DNA of 64,000 nt from Kiritimatiellia bacterium (GTDB lineage Bacteria > Verrucomicrobiota > Kiritimatiellia > RFP12 > UBA1067), in assembly GCA_017405115.1 (NCBI GenBank), contig JAFRBA010000076.1:4331-68330 (forward strand). The letters run 5' to 3'. A program made the translations under genes and the position numbers. Every line of letters starts with the position of its first letter. Position 1 is the stretch's first letter. Below, piece after piece: positions 18,233-26,650 of the stretch. The notes under the pieces are model-generated. The model saw only the letters and a program-made list of their open reading frames with translations. It was not told where the DNA came from and made no database searches.

Positions 18233-19294
18233 ATGAAGAAGACGATTTCCGCGCTTGCCGCCTCGCTCTTGGCGACGGTTGCGTTCGCCCAGGACGAGTC
18301 GGAGGCGACCGCCGACGAGACGGCCGTGCCCGAGGTCCAGAAGGCGCCGCCGCCCGCCCCGACGTTCCTGCCGCTTCCCTTCTGCCGCATGGTGGAGGGC
18401 CTTGCCGAGGTGCTCAAGCCCGGCTCGGCGGAGTGGCTGCCCGTCGAGGAGGGCCGATTCTATCCCCTCGGCTCGGCGTACAGGACAAAGCAGGGCGGCC
18501 GGCTCGTTGTCGCGTTCGGGGCCGACTCCACCGCCACCATCGCCGGCGAGGCGTCGTTCGGCACCAGACTGCAGCCTCTTGGCGAAAAGACCCGCGGCAT
18601 AGTGCTGGCCTACGGCACCGTTGACCTGGCGCTGCCCGAGAACCTCAAGGAGGGGGCGTTTTTCGTGACGGCCCCCGGGTTCGTGGTCAAGAACCCCGCG
18701 GGCGAGTCCAAGTACGTCTACGAGGTCGTCGGCGACGGTGACAAGGCGACGGTTCGGTGCGTCACCGGGTCGCTGGCACTCGAGGGCCGCCACTTCGACA
18801 TACCGACGATGCGCGCGGCGGACGAGGTGGTGATCCGCACCAGCCACGACCATCTCATGACGTTCCTCTACGGCACGAGCGGCGACTACGTCGTCCGCCT
18901 GGACCAGGGCCTGTACACTAAGGAGGACGTCGGCGACGACGGCCAGATCACGACGTCTGCGGAGAAGAGGACGTCCGAATGGCACCTCTCCCCGAAGACC
19001 AGGGTCGTCATCAGCCGCAGCCTGCCGTCCATCGGCGAGCGCATGAGCGTCCACACGATGGCGTTCGACGCGGCCGGCGAACGTCAGAGCGAGTGCTATT
19101 TCTGCGAGGGGCGCGCCGAGGTGAACTCAGGCGAGCTTGTCGCGAAGGACAAGCTGACCGGCGAGGAGATAGCCAAGCGCGCCGCCGAGGCGACGACCGA
19201 GACGGTTGCCGCCGAGGACGCGGAGGACAGCTCCTCTGGCGACTCAGACGGGAAAAACAACAACGAAAACAACGCCTCCGACACGGAAGCGTAG
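18233..19294 (+). CDS. Secreted FecR-domain-like protein of unknown function
   Basis: 353 residues with a clear signal peptide (MKKTISALAASLLATVAFA) and GGGAGG-type Shine-Dalgarno. A proline/acid-rich linker leads into a beta-rich region (VEGLAEVLKPGSAEWLPVEE, GRFYPLGSAYRTKQGGRLVV, AFGADSTATIAGEASFG, FVVKNPAGESKYVYEVV, ATVRCVTGSLALEGRHF) that resembles FecR-type domains. The tail (about 320-353) is low-complexity and rich in Asp, Ser and Asn. It lies 24 bp after galK and 27 bp before a periplasmic chaperone gene. Function is not assignable; a cell-envelope role is likely. Confidence 0.65.
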   Translation: MKKTISALAASLLATVAFAQDESEATADETAVPEVQKAPPPAPTFLPLPFCRMVEGLAEVLKPGSAEWLPVEEGRFYPLGSAYRTKQGGRLVVAFGADSTATIAGEASFGTRLQPLGEKTRGIVLAYGTVDLALPENLKEGAFFVTAPGFVVKNPAGESKYVYEVVGDGDKATVRCVTGSLALEGRHFDIPTMRAADEVVIRTSHDHLMTFLYGTSGDYVVRLDQGLYTKEDVGDDGQITTSAEKRTSEWHLSPKTRVVISRSLPSIGERMSVHTMAFDAAGERQSECYFCEGRAEVNSGELVAKDKLTGEEIAKRAAEATTETVAAEDAEDSSSGDSDGKNNNENNASDTEA

Positions 19295-19321
19295 TGAGAA
19301 AAAGAGCAAGAGCAGGGCGAT

Positions 19322-20989
19322 ATGGTAATTCACCAGTTCAACAAGCTGATTCGCAACAAGTGGTTGTGGGGCGTGTTCGCGATAATAGTCGGCGGTGCGT
19401 TCGCGTTTGACTTCCTGGTAGACGACATTCTGCGCGACGGGCGCGGAGGCGAGCAGCGCTCGTCGTCCGTCGCCGGCACGCTGGCCGGCGAGCCGGTGAG
19501 CGCGGAGCTGTTCTCCGAGATGGTCGACGAGATACGCGGCTTCGGCCGCCAGCGCGACTGGCGCATGAAGTCCGGCGACGTCAACAGGATGGCGTGGGAG
19601 AACTACGCGGCCATGCTCGTAGCCGAGCGCGACGGGCTCGTCGCGACCGACGCCGAGGTCAAGGCGATGATCAGGAACGACCGCTCCTTCCAGGCGAACG
19701 GCGGCTTCAGCTTCGCCCTCTACCAGCGGCTTTTGCGCGAGAACTCCCTCACGCCGGAGCGCTTCGAGGCGTTCCTCAAGCGCCGCATCACCCTCATGCG
19801 CGTCGGGCAGGCGGTCCTCGGGGCCGCGACCTGGGCCTCTCCCATGGAGCTCGACCAGGCGCTCGCCGACATGACCGACTCGTTCACGGTGCGCGTGGCG
19901 TACTTCTCGCAGTCCAAGAAGGACGCCGACGCGGTCAAGCTCGACGACGCCGGCCTGCGCAAGTGGTACGACGACAACGTGAAGTCGCTGGAGCTGCCCG
20001 AGCGTGTCAAGATCCGCTACATCCGCTTCGACGCGACGGACAAGGACGTGCTCGCCAAGATGTCAGTCTCGGAGGACGAGCTGCGCGACCACTACGACGC
20101 GACGGTCGACCGCTACACGTCCACCGGCACGAACGGCGTCGAGACCGTCAAGAAGTTCGAGGAGGTCCGCGCCGAGGTCGAGAAGGAGGTTCGCAGGATC
20201 GCCGCGGTGCAGTTCTTCGAGACGAACCTCAACTTCCGCGCCTACGCCGTGAAGGCGGCCGAGGGCTCGTCCAGGCTGGACGAAATCGCGAAGGAGGACG
20301 GCAAGAAGGTCGAGACCAGCGACTGGTTCTCAAACGACGGCGGCTTCCAGGAGGGCTTCATGAAGCGCGCTTCGCAGATATGCCCTGGCGCGGAAGGGTT
20401 CGCGGAGGCTGTTGCGGAGCTTGACTCCAGTAGCGAGGACCTCAGGTACGCCGTCGTGAGCTCCGACCGCGCCGTCTGGCTCATCGAGAAGGCGGAGACC
20501 AGCGCGAAGCACACGCCGACGTTCGACGAGGCGAAGGACGCGATTCGCGCGCGTGCGCTCCGCGACGCGAAGGCGGACGCATTCAAGGCCAGCGTAGAGG
20601 CGGTGGCGAAGAAGGGCGTCGCCGCGGTGGAGGCCGTAGACGGCGTCACCTCGAACGTCACGTTCTCCGTCGCCGACCTTCGCCAGGGCGACGGGGCCTT
20701 CGCGGACTCGATGTCGGTCGCCCGCGCGGCGATGCGGCTCAAGAAGGGCGAGATCTCCGATTTCACGCAGATCGGCCCCGGCCGCGCGATCCTCGTCGTG
20801 TGCAAGGACCGCGTCCCGGGCGACGCGGCGAAGGCAATGATCCTCCGCTCGCAGGTGCGGGACGACCTGGCGTCGCTGCAGATGCGGCAGATACCGGAGT
20901 CCTGGAAGAAGTGGAACCTTGCGCGCCTCGGCTTCGAGCCCGGCGAGATTTCCTCGGTGGAAAACCCTGAGGACGGCGAGGCCGAATGA
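19322..20989 (+). CDS. PpiD/SurA-like membrane-anchored periplasmic chaperone
   Basis: 555 residues. A short cytoplasmic start (MVIHQFNKLIRNKWLWG) leads into one membrane segment (VFAIIVGGAFAFDFLV, about 16-32) and a large periplasmic part, the topology of PpiD. Residues about 45-190 match a SurA-N-like helical chaperone domain (VSAELFSEMVDEIRGFGRQR, AWENYAAMLVAERDGLVATD, FSFALYQRLLRENSLTPERF). The region about 300-470 is where a parvulin domain would be expected, but I see only degenerate motifs, so isomerase activity is doubtful. It is likely to help outer-membrane or secreted proteins fold. The 3' end overlaps dut by 4 bp. Confidence 0.75.
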   Translation: MVIHQFNKLIRNKWLWGVFAIIVGGAFAFDFLVDDILRDGRGGEQRSSSVAGTLAGEPVSAELFSEMVDEIRGFGRQRDWRMKSGDVNRMAWENYAAMLVAERDGLVATDAEVKAMIRNDRSFQANGGFSFALYQRLLRENSLTPERFEAFLKRRITLMRVGQAVLGAATWASPMELDQALADMTDSFTVRVAYFSQSKKDADAVKLDDAGLRKWYDDNVKSLELPERVKIRYIRFDATDKDVLAKMSVSEDELRDHYDATVDRYTSTGTNGVETVKKFEEVRAEVEKEVRRIAAVQFFETNLNFRAYAVKAAEGSSRLDEIAKEDGKKVETSDWFSNDGGFQEGFMKRASQICPGAEGFAEAVAELDSSSEDLRYAVVSSDRAVWLIEKAETSAKHTPTFDEAKDAIRARALRDAKADAFKASVEAVAKKGVAAVEAVDGVTSNVTFSVADLRQGDGAFADSMSVARAAMRLKKGEISDFTQIGPGRAILVVCKDRVPGDAAKAMILRSQVRDDLASLQMRQIPESWKKWNLARLGFEPGEISSVENPEDGEAE

Positions 20990-21417
20990 CGGTATCGTTC
21001 AGGCGCATCCATCCCGACGCGGTCCTTCCCGCATACGCGCACGAGGGCGACGCGGGGATGGATGTCCGCAGCGTGGAAGACCTCGTCATCCCGCCGGGCG
21101 CTCGCGCGCTCGTCCACACGGGCCTGGTGATGCAGTTGCCGCCTTCCACCGAGGCGCAGGTCAGGCCGCGCTCGGGGCTTGCGCTCAAGCACGGCGTAAC
21201 GGTGCTGAACACCCCGGGCACGATAGACGAGGGCTACCGCGGCGAGGTGGGGGTGATCCTGGCCAACTTCGGATCCGCCGACTTTGCGGTGAAGAAGGGC
21301 GACCGCGTGGCCCAGCTCGTGATAGCGCCGGTCACGCGGCCGAACGTGGTCGAGGTCGACGAGGTTGCGTCGACCGACCGCGGCGGCGGCGGCTTCGGGT
21401 CAACGGGTGTCCAGTAG
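20986..21417 (+). CDS. dut: Deoxyuridine 5'-triphosphate nucleotidohydrolase
   Basis: 143 residues, the usual length of trimeric dUTPases. The five motifs are present in order: HEGDAGMDVRS, RPRSGLALKHGV, NTPGTIDEGYRGEVGVILAN, KKGDRVAQLVIAPV, and the glycine-rich C-terminal arm STDRGGGGFGSTG. It hydrolyses dUTP to dUMP and pyrophosphate. The start overlaps the upstream chaperone stop as ATGA, so it is translationally coupled. Confidence 0.96.
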   Translation: MTVSFRRIHPDAVLPAYAHEGDAGMDVRSVEDLVIPPGARALVHTGLVMQLPPSTEAQVRPRSGLALKHGVTVLNTPGTIDEGYRGEVGVILANFGSADFAVKKGDRVAQLVIAPVTRPNVVEVDEVASTDRGGGGFGSTGVQ

Positions 21418-21430
21418 CCATGGTCGGGCC

Positions 21431-21976
21431 GTGAAGCTCAAGGTCTACAGATATGGTTCGAAGGTCCTCCGCGAGAAGGCCGTTCCCGTCGCCGTCGTCG
21501 ACGACGCCCTCGCGAAGCTAGCGGACGACATGGTCGAGACCATGCACGCCGCAGGCGGCGTAGGTCTTGCTGCGGAGCAGGTCGGCAGGAGCGAGCGCAT
21601 GTGCGTGATCGACATCCCGGCCGGATGCGACAGCCAGGAGGACGAAGCGTTCAACGCCCCCATCCCGATGCCGCTGAAGATGTTCAACCCGTCGATCGTG
21701 GCCCGCGAGGGGAGCCAGCGGGACAAGGAGGGCTGCCTGAGCTTCCCCGGGGTGGGAGGGTCAATCACGCGCGCGGCACAGGTGGTCTGCCAGTACATGG
21801 ACGAATGCAACCAGCCGCAGATGATAACCGCCAGGGGCTATCTGGCGCGGGCCCTGCAGCACGAGATCGACCATCTGGACGGGATACTCTACGTGGACCA
21901 CATGTCTGCGGTGGAGCGTCTTTCGTTTTCGGCCAAGCTCAAGCGGCTGGCAAAGGAGAACGGCGGTGTGCGGTAG
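21431..21976 (+). CDS. def: Peptide deformylase
   Basis: 181 residues from a GTG at 21431 (VKLKVYRYGSKVLREKA). An ATG slightly upstream is in the wrong frame. The three metal/active-site motifs are present: GVGLAAEQVG (motif 1), EGCLSFP (motif 2, metal Cys) and QHEIDHLDGILY (motif 3, HExxH). It removes the formyl group from nascent proteins. It starts 13 bp after dut without a strong Shine-Dalgarno. An insertion between motifs 1 and 2 (CDSQEDEAFNAPIPMPLK) makes it slightly longer than the shortest family members. Confidence 0.93.
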   Translation: MKLKVYRYGSKVLREKAVPVAVVDDALAKLADDMVETMHAAGGVGLAAEQVGRSERMCVIDIPAGCDSQEDEAFNAPIPMPLKMFNPSIVAREGSQRDKEGCLSFPGVGGSITRAAQVVCQYMDECNQPQMITARGYLARALQHEIDHLDGILYVDHMSAVERLSFSAKLKRLAKENGGVR

Positions 21977-21991
21977 TTTTGCGCCTGGGCG

Positions 21992-22020
21992 TTGCGCGAC
22001 GCCGGGTATTTTGGTATAAT
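21992..22020 (+). promoter_or_regulatory. secY promoter
   Basis: TTGCGC at 21992-21997, 17-bp spacer, extended -10 TTTTGGTATAAT ending at 22020. The leader is about 35-40 nt and contains AGAAGGAG as Shine-Dalgarno before the ATG at 22061. Confidence 0.8.
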
Positions 22021-22060
22021 TAACGGAAACACTCTTGAGAAGAGAAGGAGAAATAGTCAA

Positions 22061-23458
22061 ATGGCGATTATGAAGGGCTTTTCAAACGCATTCCGGATAC
22101 CGGAGCTGCGCAAGAAAATACTGATTACCCTTGGGTTGGTGTTCGTCACCCGTCTTGTTTCGCAGATTCCCACGCCCGGCGTTGACTGGCGTGCTCTGCA
22201 GAGCGTACTGGAGACGGCAAGGCAGACATCTGGCGGCGGCGGTCTGCTGGACTGGTTCGACGTGTTCACCGGCGGCGCCCTCGGGCAGTGCGCGATCGGC
22301 TTCCTCTCGATCTGGCCCTACATCTCGGCGCAGATCGTGATCCAGCTCCTCTCGTCCGTAATCCCCTCCCTGGAGAAGCTGAAGAAGGAGGGCGAGAGCG
22401 GGCGTCAGCAGCTGGCGCAGATAACGCGCTACCTTACGATCGTGCTGTGCGTCGTGCAGTCGTGGGGCATTGCGACGATGCTGAGCCACCCCGGCGCGCT
22501 TGGCGCCGCGTTCGCGGGTGCGGAGATCGTGGTGAACCCCGGCATAGGATTCCACCTGATGACGGTCATAGGCATGACGTCGGCGGCCCTCTTCGTGATG
22601 TGGATAGCCGACCAGATCACGACTTTCGGCGTCGGCAACGGCGCGTCCCTCATCATCATGATCAACATCACCTCGCGGCTTCCGAACGCTCTCATCGCGG
22701 CGTGGGAGCGCTACTTCGGCCTTGGCGGCGTGCAGGCGACAGCCCCCATCGCCGAGCTGCCGATCATCGTGATATTCTTCCTCCTCGTCGTCATGGGCAC
22801 GGTGCTTCTCACGCAGGGCGTCCGCAAGGTCGCGATCCACACCACGCGCCGGTCCGTTAGCGGCGGCAGCACCTACGGCATGCAGCAGACGTTCATGCCG
22901 CTCAGGGTGAACTACACCGGCGTCATGCCGATCATCTTCGCGCAGCCGCTCATCCAGATCCCGAGCGCGGTGCTCATGAAGTTCACCGACCCGACGTCGG
23001 CCGGCTTCAGCGGCGCCCTGAACCGCTTCGCGCAGGAACTCTCCAACCCGACGCCGCTGCACATGGTGGTGTACGCGCTGATGATCATGTTCTTCGCGTT
23101 CTTCTGGGTGGCGACGCAGTTCAACGCGGTCGAAATATCCGAGAACCTGAAGAAGGACGGCAGCTACGTGCCAGGCATACGCCCCGGCCGGGCGACTGCG
23201 GAGTATCTCGACGACATGATGACGAAGATCACCCTCATCGGCGGAACCGGGCTCCTCATCGTGGCCCTTATACCGATGATTCTCATGGGCTGGATGTCGA
23301 TTCCGTGGGTGATCGCCTCGTTCTTCGGCGGCACGTCGCTGCTCATCATAGTCGGCGTCGCGCTCGACACGCTCCGGATCATGGAGTCCCATCTGCTCGT
23401 GCGCAAGTACGACGGCTTCCTGGCGCACGGGTCGCTGCGCGGCCGCGGCGGCGTCTGA
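22061..23458 (+). CDS. secY: Protein translocase subunit SecY
   Basis: 465 residues with ten hydrophobic segments. Typical SecY features are seen: the start RIPELRKKILITLGLVFVTR, GGALGQCAIGFLSIWPYISA, KLKKEGESGRQQLAQITRYL, KVAIHTTRRS, NYTGVMPIIFAQ and the C-terminal ESHLLVRKYDGFL. It forms the inner-membrane translocation pore with SecE and SecG. The upstream start at 21992 is rejected because it lies in the promoter. Unusually for secY, it is not next to ribosomal protein genes: it has its own promoter between def and gtrA. Confidence 0.97.
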   Translation: MAIMKGFSNAFRIPELRKKILITLGLVFVTRLVSQIPTPGVDWRALQSVLETARQTSGGGGLLDWFDVFTGGALGQCAIGFLSIWPYISAQIVIQLLSSVIPSLEKLKKEGESGRQQLAQITRYLTIVLCVVQSWGIATMLSHPGALGAAFAGAEIVVNPGIGFHLMTVIGMTSAALFVMWIADQITTFGVGNGASLIIMINITSRLPNALIAAWERYFGLGGVQATAPIAELPIIVIFFLLVVMGTVLLTQGVRKVAIHTTRRSVSGGSTYGMQQTFMPLRVNYTGVMPIIFAQPLIQIPSAVLMKFTDPTSAGFSGALNRFAQELSNPTPLHMVVYALMIMFFAFFWVATQFNAVEISENLKKDGSYVPGIRPGRATAEYLDDMMTKITLIGGTGLLIVALIPMILMGWMSIPWVIASFFGGTSLLIIVGVALDTLRIMESHLLVRKYDGFLAHGSLRGRGGV

Positions 23459-23484
23459 CGGCGTCGCGGAGGCGCTGACCCGCA

Positions 23485-23979
23485 ATGGTCGAGGCAGTCA
23501 GGCGTGTGCTGTCCCGCGAGTCCGGGCCGTTCTGGCAGTTCGTCAAGTACGGCGTCATAGGCGTTGCGTCCACGCTTGTGCAGACCGGGGTGTTCTACTT
23601 GCTGGCCGCCACGTGTCTCATGTGCCTTGCCCCTGACGACGTGGCAGTGCGGCTTCTGGGGCTTCCCGCAGCCGATGTCGGCGACGCTGCGCGTGCTCTG
23701 CGCTTTGCGGTCGCCACAGGCATCGGGTTCGTGGTGGCGAACGTCTTCTGCTGGCTAATGAACAGGGCTTTCGTGTTCCGTCCCGGACGGTTCCGGTGGC
23801 CGGTGGAGTTTGCGATGTTCTTCGGCGTTGCTACGCTGGCCACGGTCGTCGCGCTTGGGCTTTCCTCCGCGCTCATCAGGTGGTGCGGGCTCATGACTAC
23901 CATAGCGGTGGCCGTCGAGGTAGTGGTCTCCTTCCTCGTCAATTTTTTTGTCCGCAAGTTCTTCATATTCAAGGGCTGA
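23485..23979 (+). CDS. GtrA-family membrane protein
   Basis: 164 residues with four hydrophobic segments. The first, QFVKYGVIGVASTLVQTGVF, is the typical GtrA opening; the end, VEVVVSFLVNFFVRKFFIFK, is the typical GtrA closing. Family members are thought to help move lipid-linked sugars or act with glycosyltransferases in the inner membrane. A GGAGG lies 12 nt upstream of the ATG. It is probably co-transcribed with secY. The exact substrate is unknown. Confidence 0.85.
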   Translation: MVEAVRRVLSRESGPFWQFVKYGVIGVASTLVQTGVFYLLAATCLMCLAPDDVAVRLLGLPAADVGDAARALRFAVATGIGFVVANVFCWLMNRAFVFRPGRFRWPVEFAMFFGVATLATVVALGLSSALIRWCGLMTTIAVAVEVVVSFLVNFFVRKFFIFKG

Positions 23980-23984
23980 TATGG

Positions 23985-23990
23985 TATAAT
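23985..23990 (+). promoter_or_regulatory. Extended -10 promoter, probably leaderless, for the secretin gene
   Basis: GATATGGTATAATGTACGGC then ATG 23998: 7 nt between the -10 and the start codon. The in-frame ATG at 23989 lies inside the -10 itself and is rejected. Confidence 0.75.
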
Positions 23991-23997
23991 GTACGGC

Positions 23998-25617
23998 ATG
24001 TCGAGATACTACTCTTTCTTGTTGGCCGCGTCGGTGGCGGCGGCCGTGGCGCTTGCGGTCGCGGCCGACGACGCCGTCGGCGCGGGCTCGCCGTCCGCGC
24101 AGGAGATTGAGACCCGTGCCGTGCAGGCGGCGGAGAAGGTTGCGGAGAAGGCCGCCGCCGCCGCCGTGGAGAAGGCAGCGAAGCGGCTGGTGGACGAGAA
24201 GGCCGAGCAGGCGAAGGCCGAGGCCAGGGCCAAGGAGGCGAGGGCGGACGCCAAGGAGCTGCGCGACCTGCTCGACACGCGGGTGTTCCGCCTTGAGCAC
24301 GCGTCCGCCGCGGAGGTCGCCGACAAGCTCAACGAGATGTGGAACGGCGAGTTCGGCCAGCTGTGGAAGGTCTCGAAGATGGCGGTTCCGTTCCAGGAGT
24401 CTAACTCTATAATGGTCACCGCGCCTCGAATCGTTCTCGATGCGTGCGCAAACGCGGTGACGGAGCTGGACGTCGAGGCCCAGCAGGTGTACATCGAGGC
24501 CCGCTTCGTGGAGCTGGGGAACAGGGCCTCGCACAAGATCGGCATTGACTGGACCCTCCTCGGCGGCATGACCGGCAGCGCGTCGTTCGGAGGCGGCATC
24601 CAGAGCTACAACATCGGAAGGGGCGTCCAGAACTACACGCGCACCATCCCCTCGAAGACCGAGGGCACCACGTCGTACACGCTTACGGGATCCGACAGCG
24701 AAGACGCCGGCAAGCGGGTGTTCGGGTCGGACGACGGAACCATCTCCTACTTCAACGGCACGCTGAACTTCTCGCAGATGGCCCTCACGCTAAAGGCCCT
24801 CGACTCGACGGAGGACGCGCGCACGTTCTCCAACCCGAAGATCATCGTGTCGTCCGGCAAGAAGGCCGTCGTCGACATGACGACGAAGTACCCGAACGTC
24901 AAGGTGGCCGCCAAGCGAACGGACGCAAGCGGCTCCACGTCGCTCGACATAGCATCCAGCATGGAGGCGATCCCCGGCGAGGACAAGTTCATGTTCGCCA
25001 AGGAGGCCTTCTTCAGCTGGGGCATCCTGCTGGAAGTCACGCCGCGCATCGGCACCAACGGGCTCATCAACGTTTCCATCGTCCCGACCATCTCCTCGCA
25101 GTCCGACTGGGTCGAGACCGGCACGAGTTCCGAAGACGACTCCGGCACGATCTCGTCGCGCTACCCCGTCATCGAGGTCCAGCGCCTCGTGACGGAATTC
25201 AGCCTCGAGAGCGGCACCACGGCCGTCATCGGCGGGCTCTCCGTCACCAAGGAGCGCCAGGTCGACAACGGCATCCCGCTGCTGCGCGAGATTCCGTGGC
25301 TCGGGCCCAGGCTGTTCGGCTCCATGGAGCGCGAGAAGGAGCAGAGGGAGATCATCGTGTTCGTGACGGTCGGCCTCGTAAACCCGCGGAGCACGGACCG
25401 CGACGTCGGGCTGCCCAAGAACGCCGTCCTCGGCCGCCAGTACATCAAGCGCCAGAAGCTCGAGCCCGGCGACCGCGAGGAGAAGAACATGGAGGGCTTC
25501 AACTCGCTCGACCTGCGGCGCCTCGAGGACCAGGCTGAGGATCCTCTGCAGATCCAGCCGCAGCGCAGCTTCAACTTCAGCGATTACATGCCATTCAGAA
25601 AGGAAACAGAAAAATGA
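23998..25617 (+). CDS. Secretin-family outer-membrane protein (GspD/PilQ-like)
   Basis: 539 residues with an N-terminal signal-like segment (about 5-25). An Ala/Lys/Glu-rich helical region (about 35-100, probably coiled coil) follows. A short N-domain (VFRLEHASAAEVADKLNEMW, ESNSIMVTAPRIVLDACANA) precedes the secretin core (about 165-460), which includes VYIEARFVELG, FSNPKIIVSSGKKAVV, LEVTPRIGTNGLINVSIVPT and the signature GIPLLREIPWLGPRLFG. Secretins form gated outer-membrane rings for type II secretion, type IV pili or related systems. No other secretion genes flank it, so the system served is unknown. It overlaps the DUF481 gene by 4 bp. Confidence 0.88.
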   Translation: MSRYYSFLLAASVAAAVALAVAADDAVGAGSPSAQEIETRAVQAAEKVAEKAAAAAVEKAAKRLVDEKAEQAKAEARAKEARADAKELRDLLDTRVFRLEHASAAEVADKLNEMWNGEFGQLWKVSKMAVPFQESNSIMVTAPRIVLDACANAVTELDVEAQQVYIEARFVELGNRASHKIGIDWTLLGGMTGSASFGGGIQSYNIGRGVQNYTRTIPSKTEGTTSYTLTGSDSEDAGKRVFGSDDGTISYFNGTLNFSQMALTLKALDSTEDARTFSNPKIIVSSGKKAVVDMTTKYPNVKVAAKRTDASGSTSLDIASSMEAIPGEDKFMFAKEAFFSWGILLEVTPRIGTNGLINVSIVPTISSQSDWVETGTSSEDDSGTISSRYPVIEVQRLVTEFSLESGTTAVIGGLSVTKERQVDNGIPLLREIPWLGPRLFGSMEREKEQREIIVFVTVGLVNPRSTDRDVGLPKNAVLGRQYIKRQKLEPGDREEKNMEGFNSLDLRRLEDQAEDPLQIQPQRSFNFSDYMPFRKETEK

Positions 25618-26630
25618 CGAAACTCTCAATAGCCGTGGCGGCCGCCTGCGTCGCTGGCGCCGCGTTTGCGGACAAGGTCGTACTTAAGTCCGGCTCGTTC
25701 CTGACGGGCGAGACGGGGGCGATCAGCGGCGACGCCCTCAAGTTCAAGTCCGACGACTTGGGCGACATGGAGATCAAGCTCGAGAAGATCCAGTCCATCG
25801 ACAAGGCCAAGAACCACGTCGTGCAGTATCTCGACGGCACGAAGGCGGAGCGCATCCTCGTCGTGCGCGACGGCGCCCTGTGGTCGGGCGACGCCAAGCT
25901 CGACATGACCAAGGTCAAGGCCGTCGACCCCGTGCCAGAGTCCTGGCACGGCAGCATAAACGTCGCCTACAACGCCGCGCGCGGAAACACCTACGAGAAC
26001 TCGGCGGCCGTGATAGCGAATGCCACGCGGCGCTGGGAGAAGGACCGCCTGACGGCCGACTTCGGCTACAACTACGCCGACTCCGGCAAGTCGGGCTCCA
26101 GCGCCGAGAAGACGTCCGACCGCTGGGAGGCCGAGCTCAAGCACGACCACTTCTGGTGGGAGAAGATCTACCACTACGAGAACGGCCGCTTCGACCGCGA
26201 CGAGATACAGGACCTCATGTGGCGCTACCGCCTCGGCGTCGGCCTCGGCTACCAGTGGCTCGAGAACAGGGTGTTCGAGTCCACGGGCAAGTGGAACTTC
26301 AACCAGGAGTTCGGCGTGAACTGGATCAAGGAGCGCTACGGGGACGGCTCCGGCAAGGACGGCGGCTTCGTCGCGCTGCGCTACGCCCACCACTTCGGCT
26401 ACATCCCGAAGTTCTACGACAACGTCGAGCTCTTCCACAACTTCGAGGTCCTGCCCGAGGTGGACGAATGGGAGAAGCTCTTCGTCAAGACCGACGTGGG
26501 CCTGAGCACGAAGATTATCATGGACTTCGACCTGCTCGCCAAGATCGAGTGGGACTACGACTCGCAGCCCAGCGCCGACCGCAAGAAGAGCGACCTCCGC
26601 TACATCGTCGGCCTCGGCTACAAGTGGTGA
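25614..26630 (+). CDS. DUF481/YdiY-like outer-membrane beta-barrel protein
   Basis: 338 residues with a signal peptide (MTKLSIAVAAACVAGAAFA). The segment DKVVLKSGSFLTGETGAISG plus the EIKLEKIQSIDKA part is the small beta domain often found before DUF481. From about residue 125 on, alternating amphipathic strands (NVAYNAARGNTYENSAAVIA, LTADFGYNYADS, GLGYQWLENRVFESTGKWNF, DLRYIVGLGYKW) predict a beta-barrel, ending in an aromatic residue as outer-membrane proteins commonly do. The start overlaps the secretin stop as ATGA, implying a shared function or at least co-expression. Confidence 0.85.
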   Translation: MTKLSIAVAAACVAGAAFADKVVLKSGSFLTGETGAISGDALKFKSDDLGDMEIKLEKIQSIDKAKNHVVQYLDGTKAERILVVRDGALWSGDAKLDMTKVKAVDPVPESWHGSINVAYNAARGNTYENSAAVIANATRRWEKDRLTADFGYNYADSGKSGSSAEKTSDRWEAELKHDHFWWEKIYHYENGRFDRDEIQDLMWRYRLGVGLGYQWLENRVFESTGKWNFNQEFGVNWIKERYGDGSGKDGGFVALRYAHHFGYIPKFYDNVELFHNFEVLPEVDEWEKLFVKTDVGLSTKIIMDFDLLAKIEWDYDSQPSADRKKSDLRYIVGLGYKW

Positions 26631-26650
26631 CGCCAGAACTGGCCTGAGCC

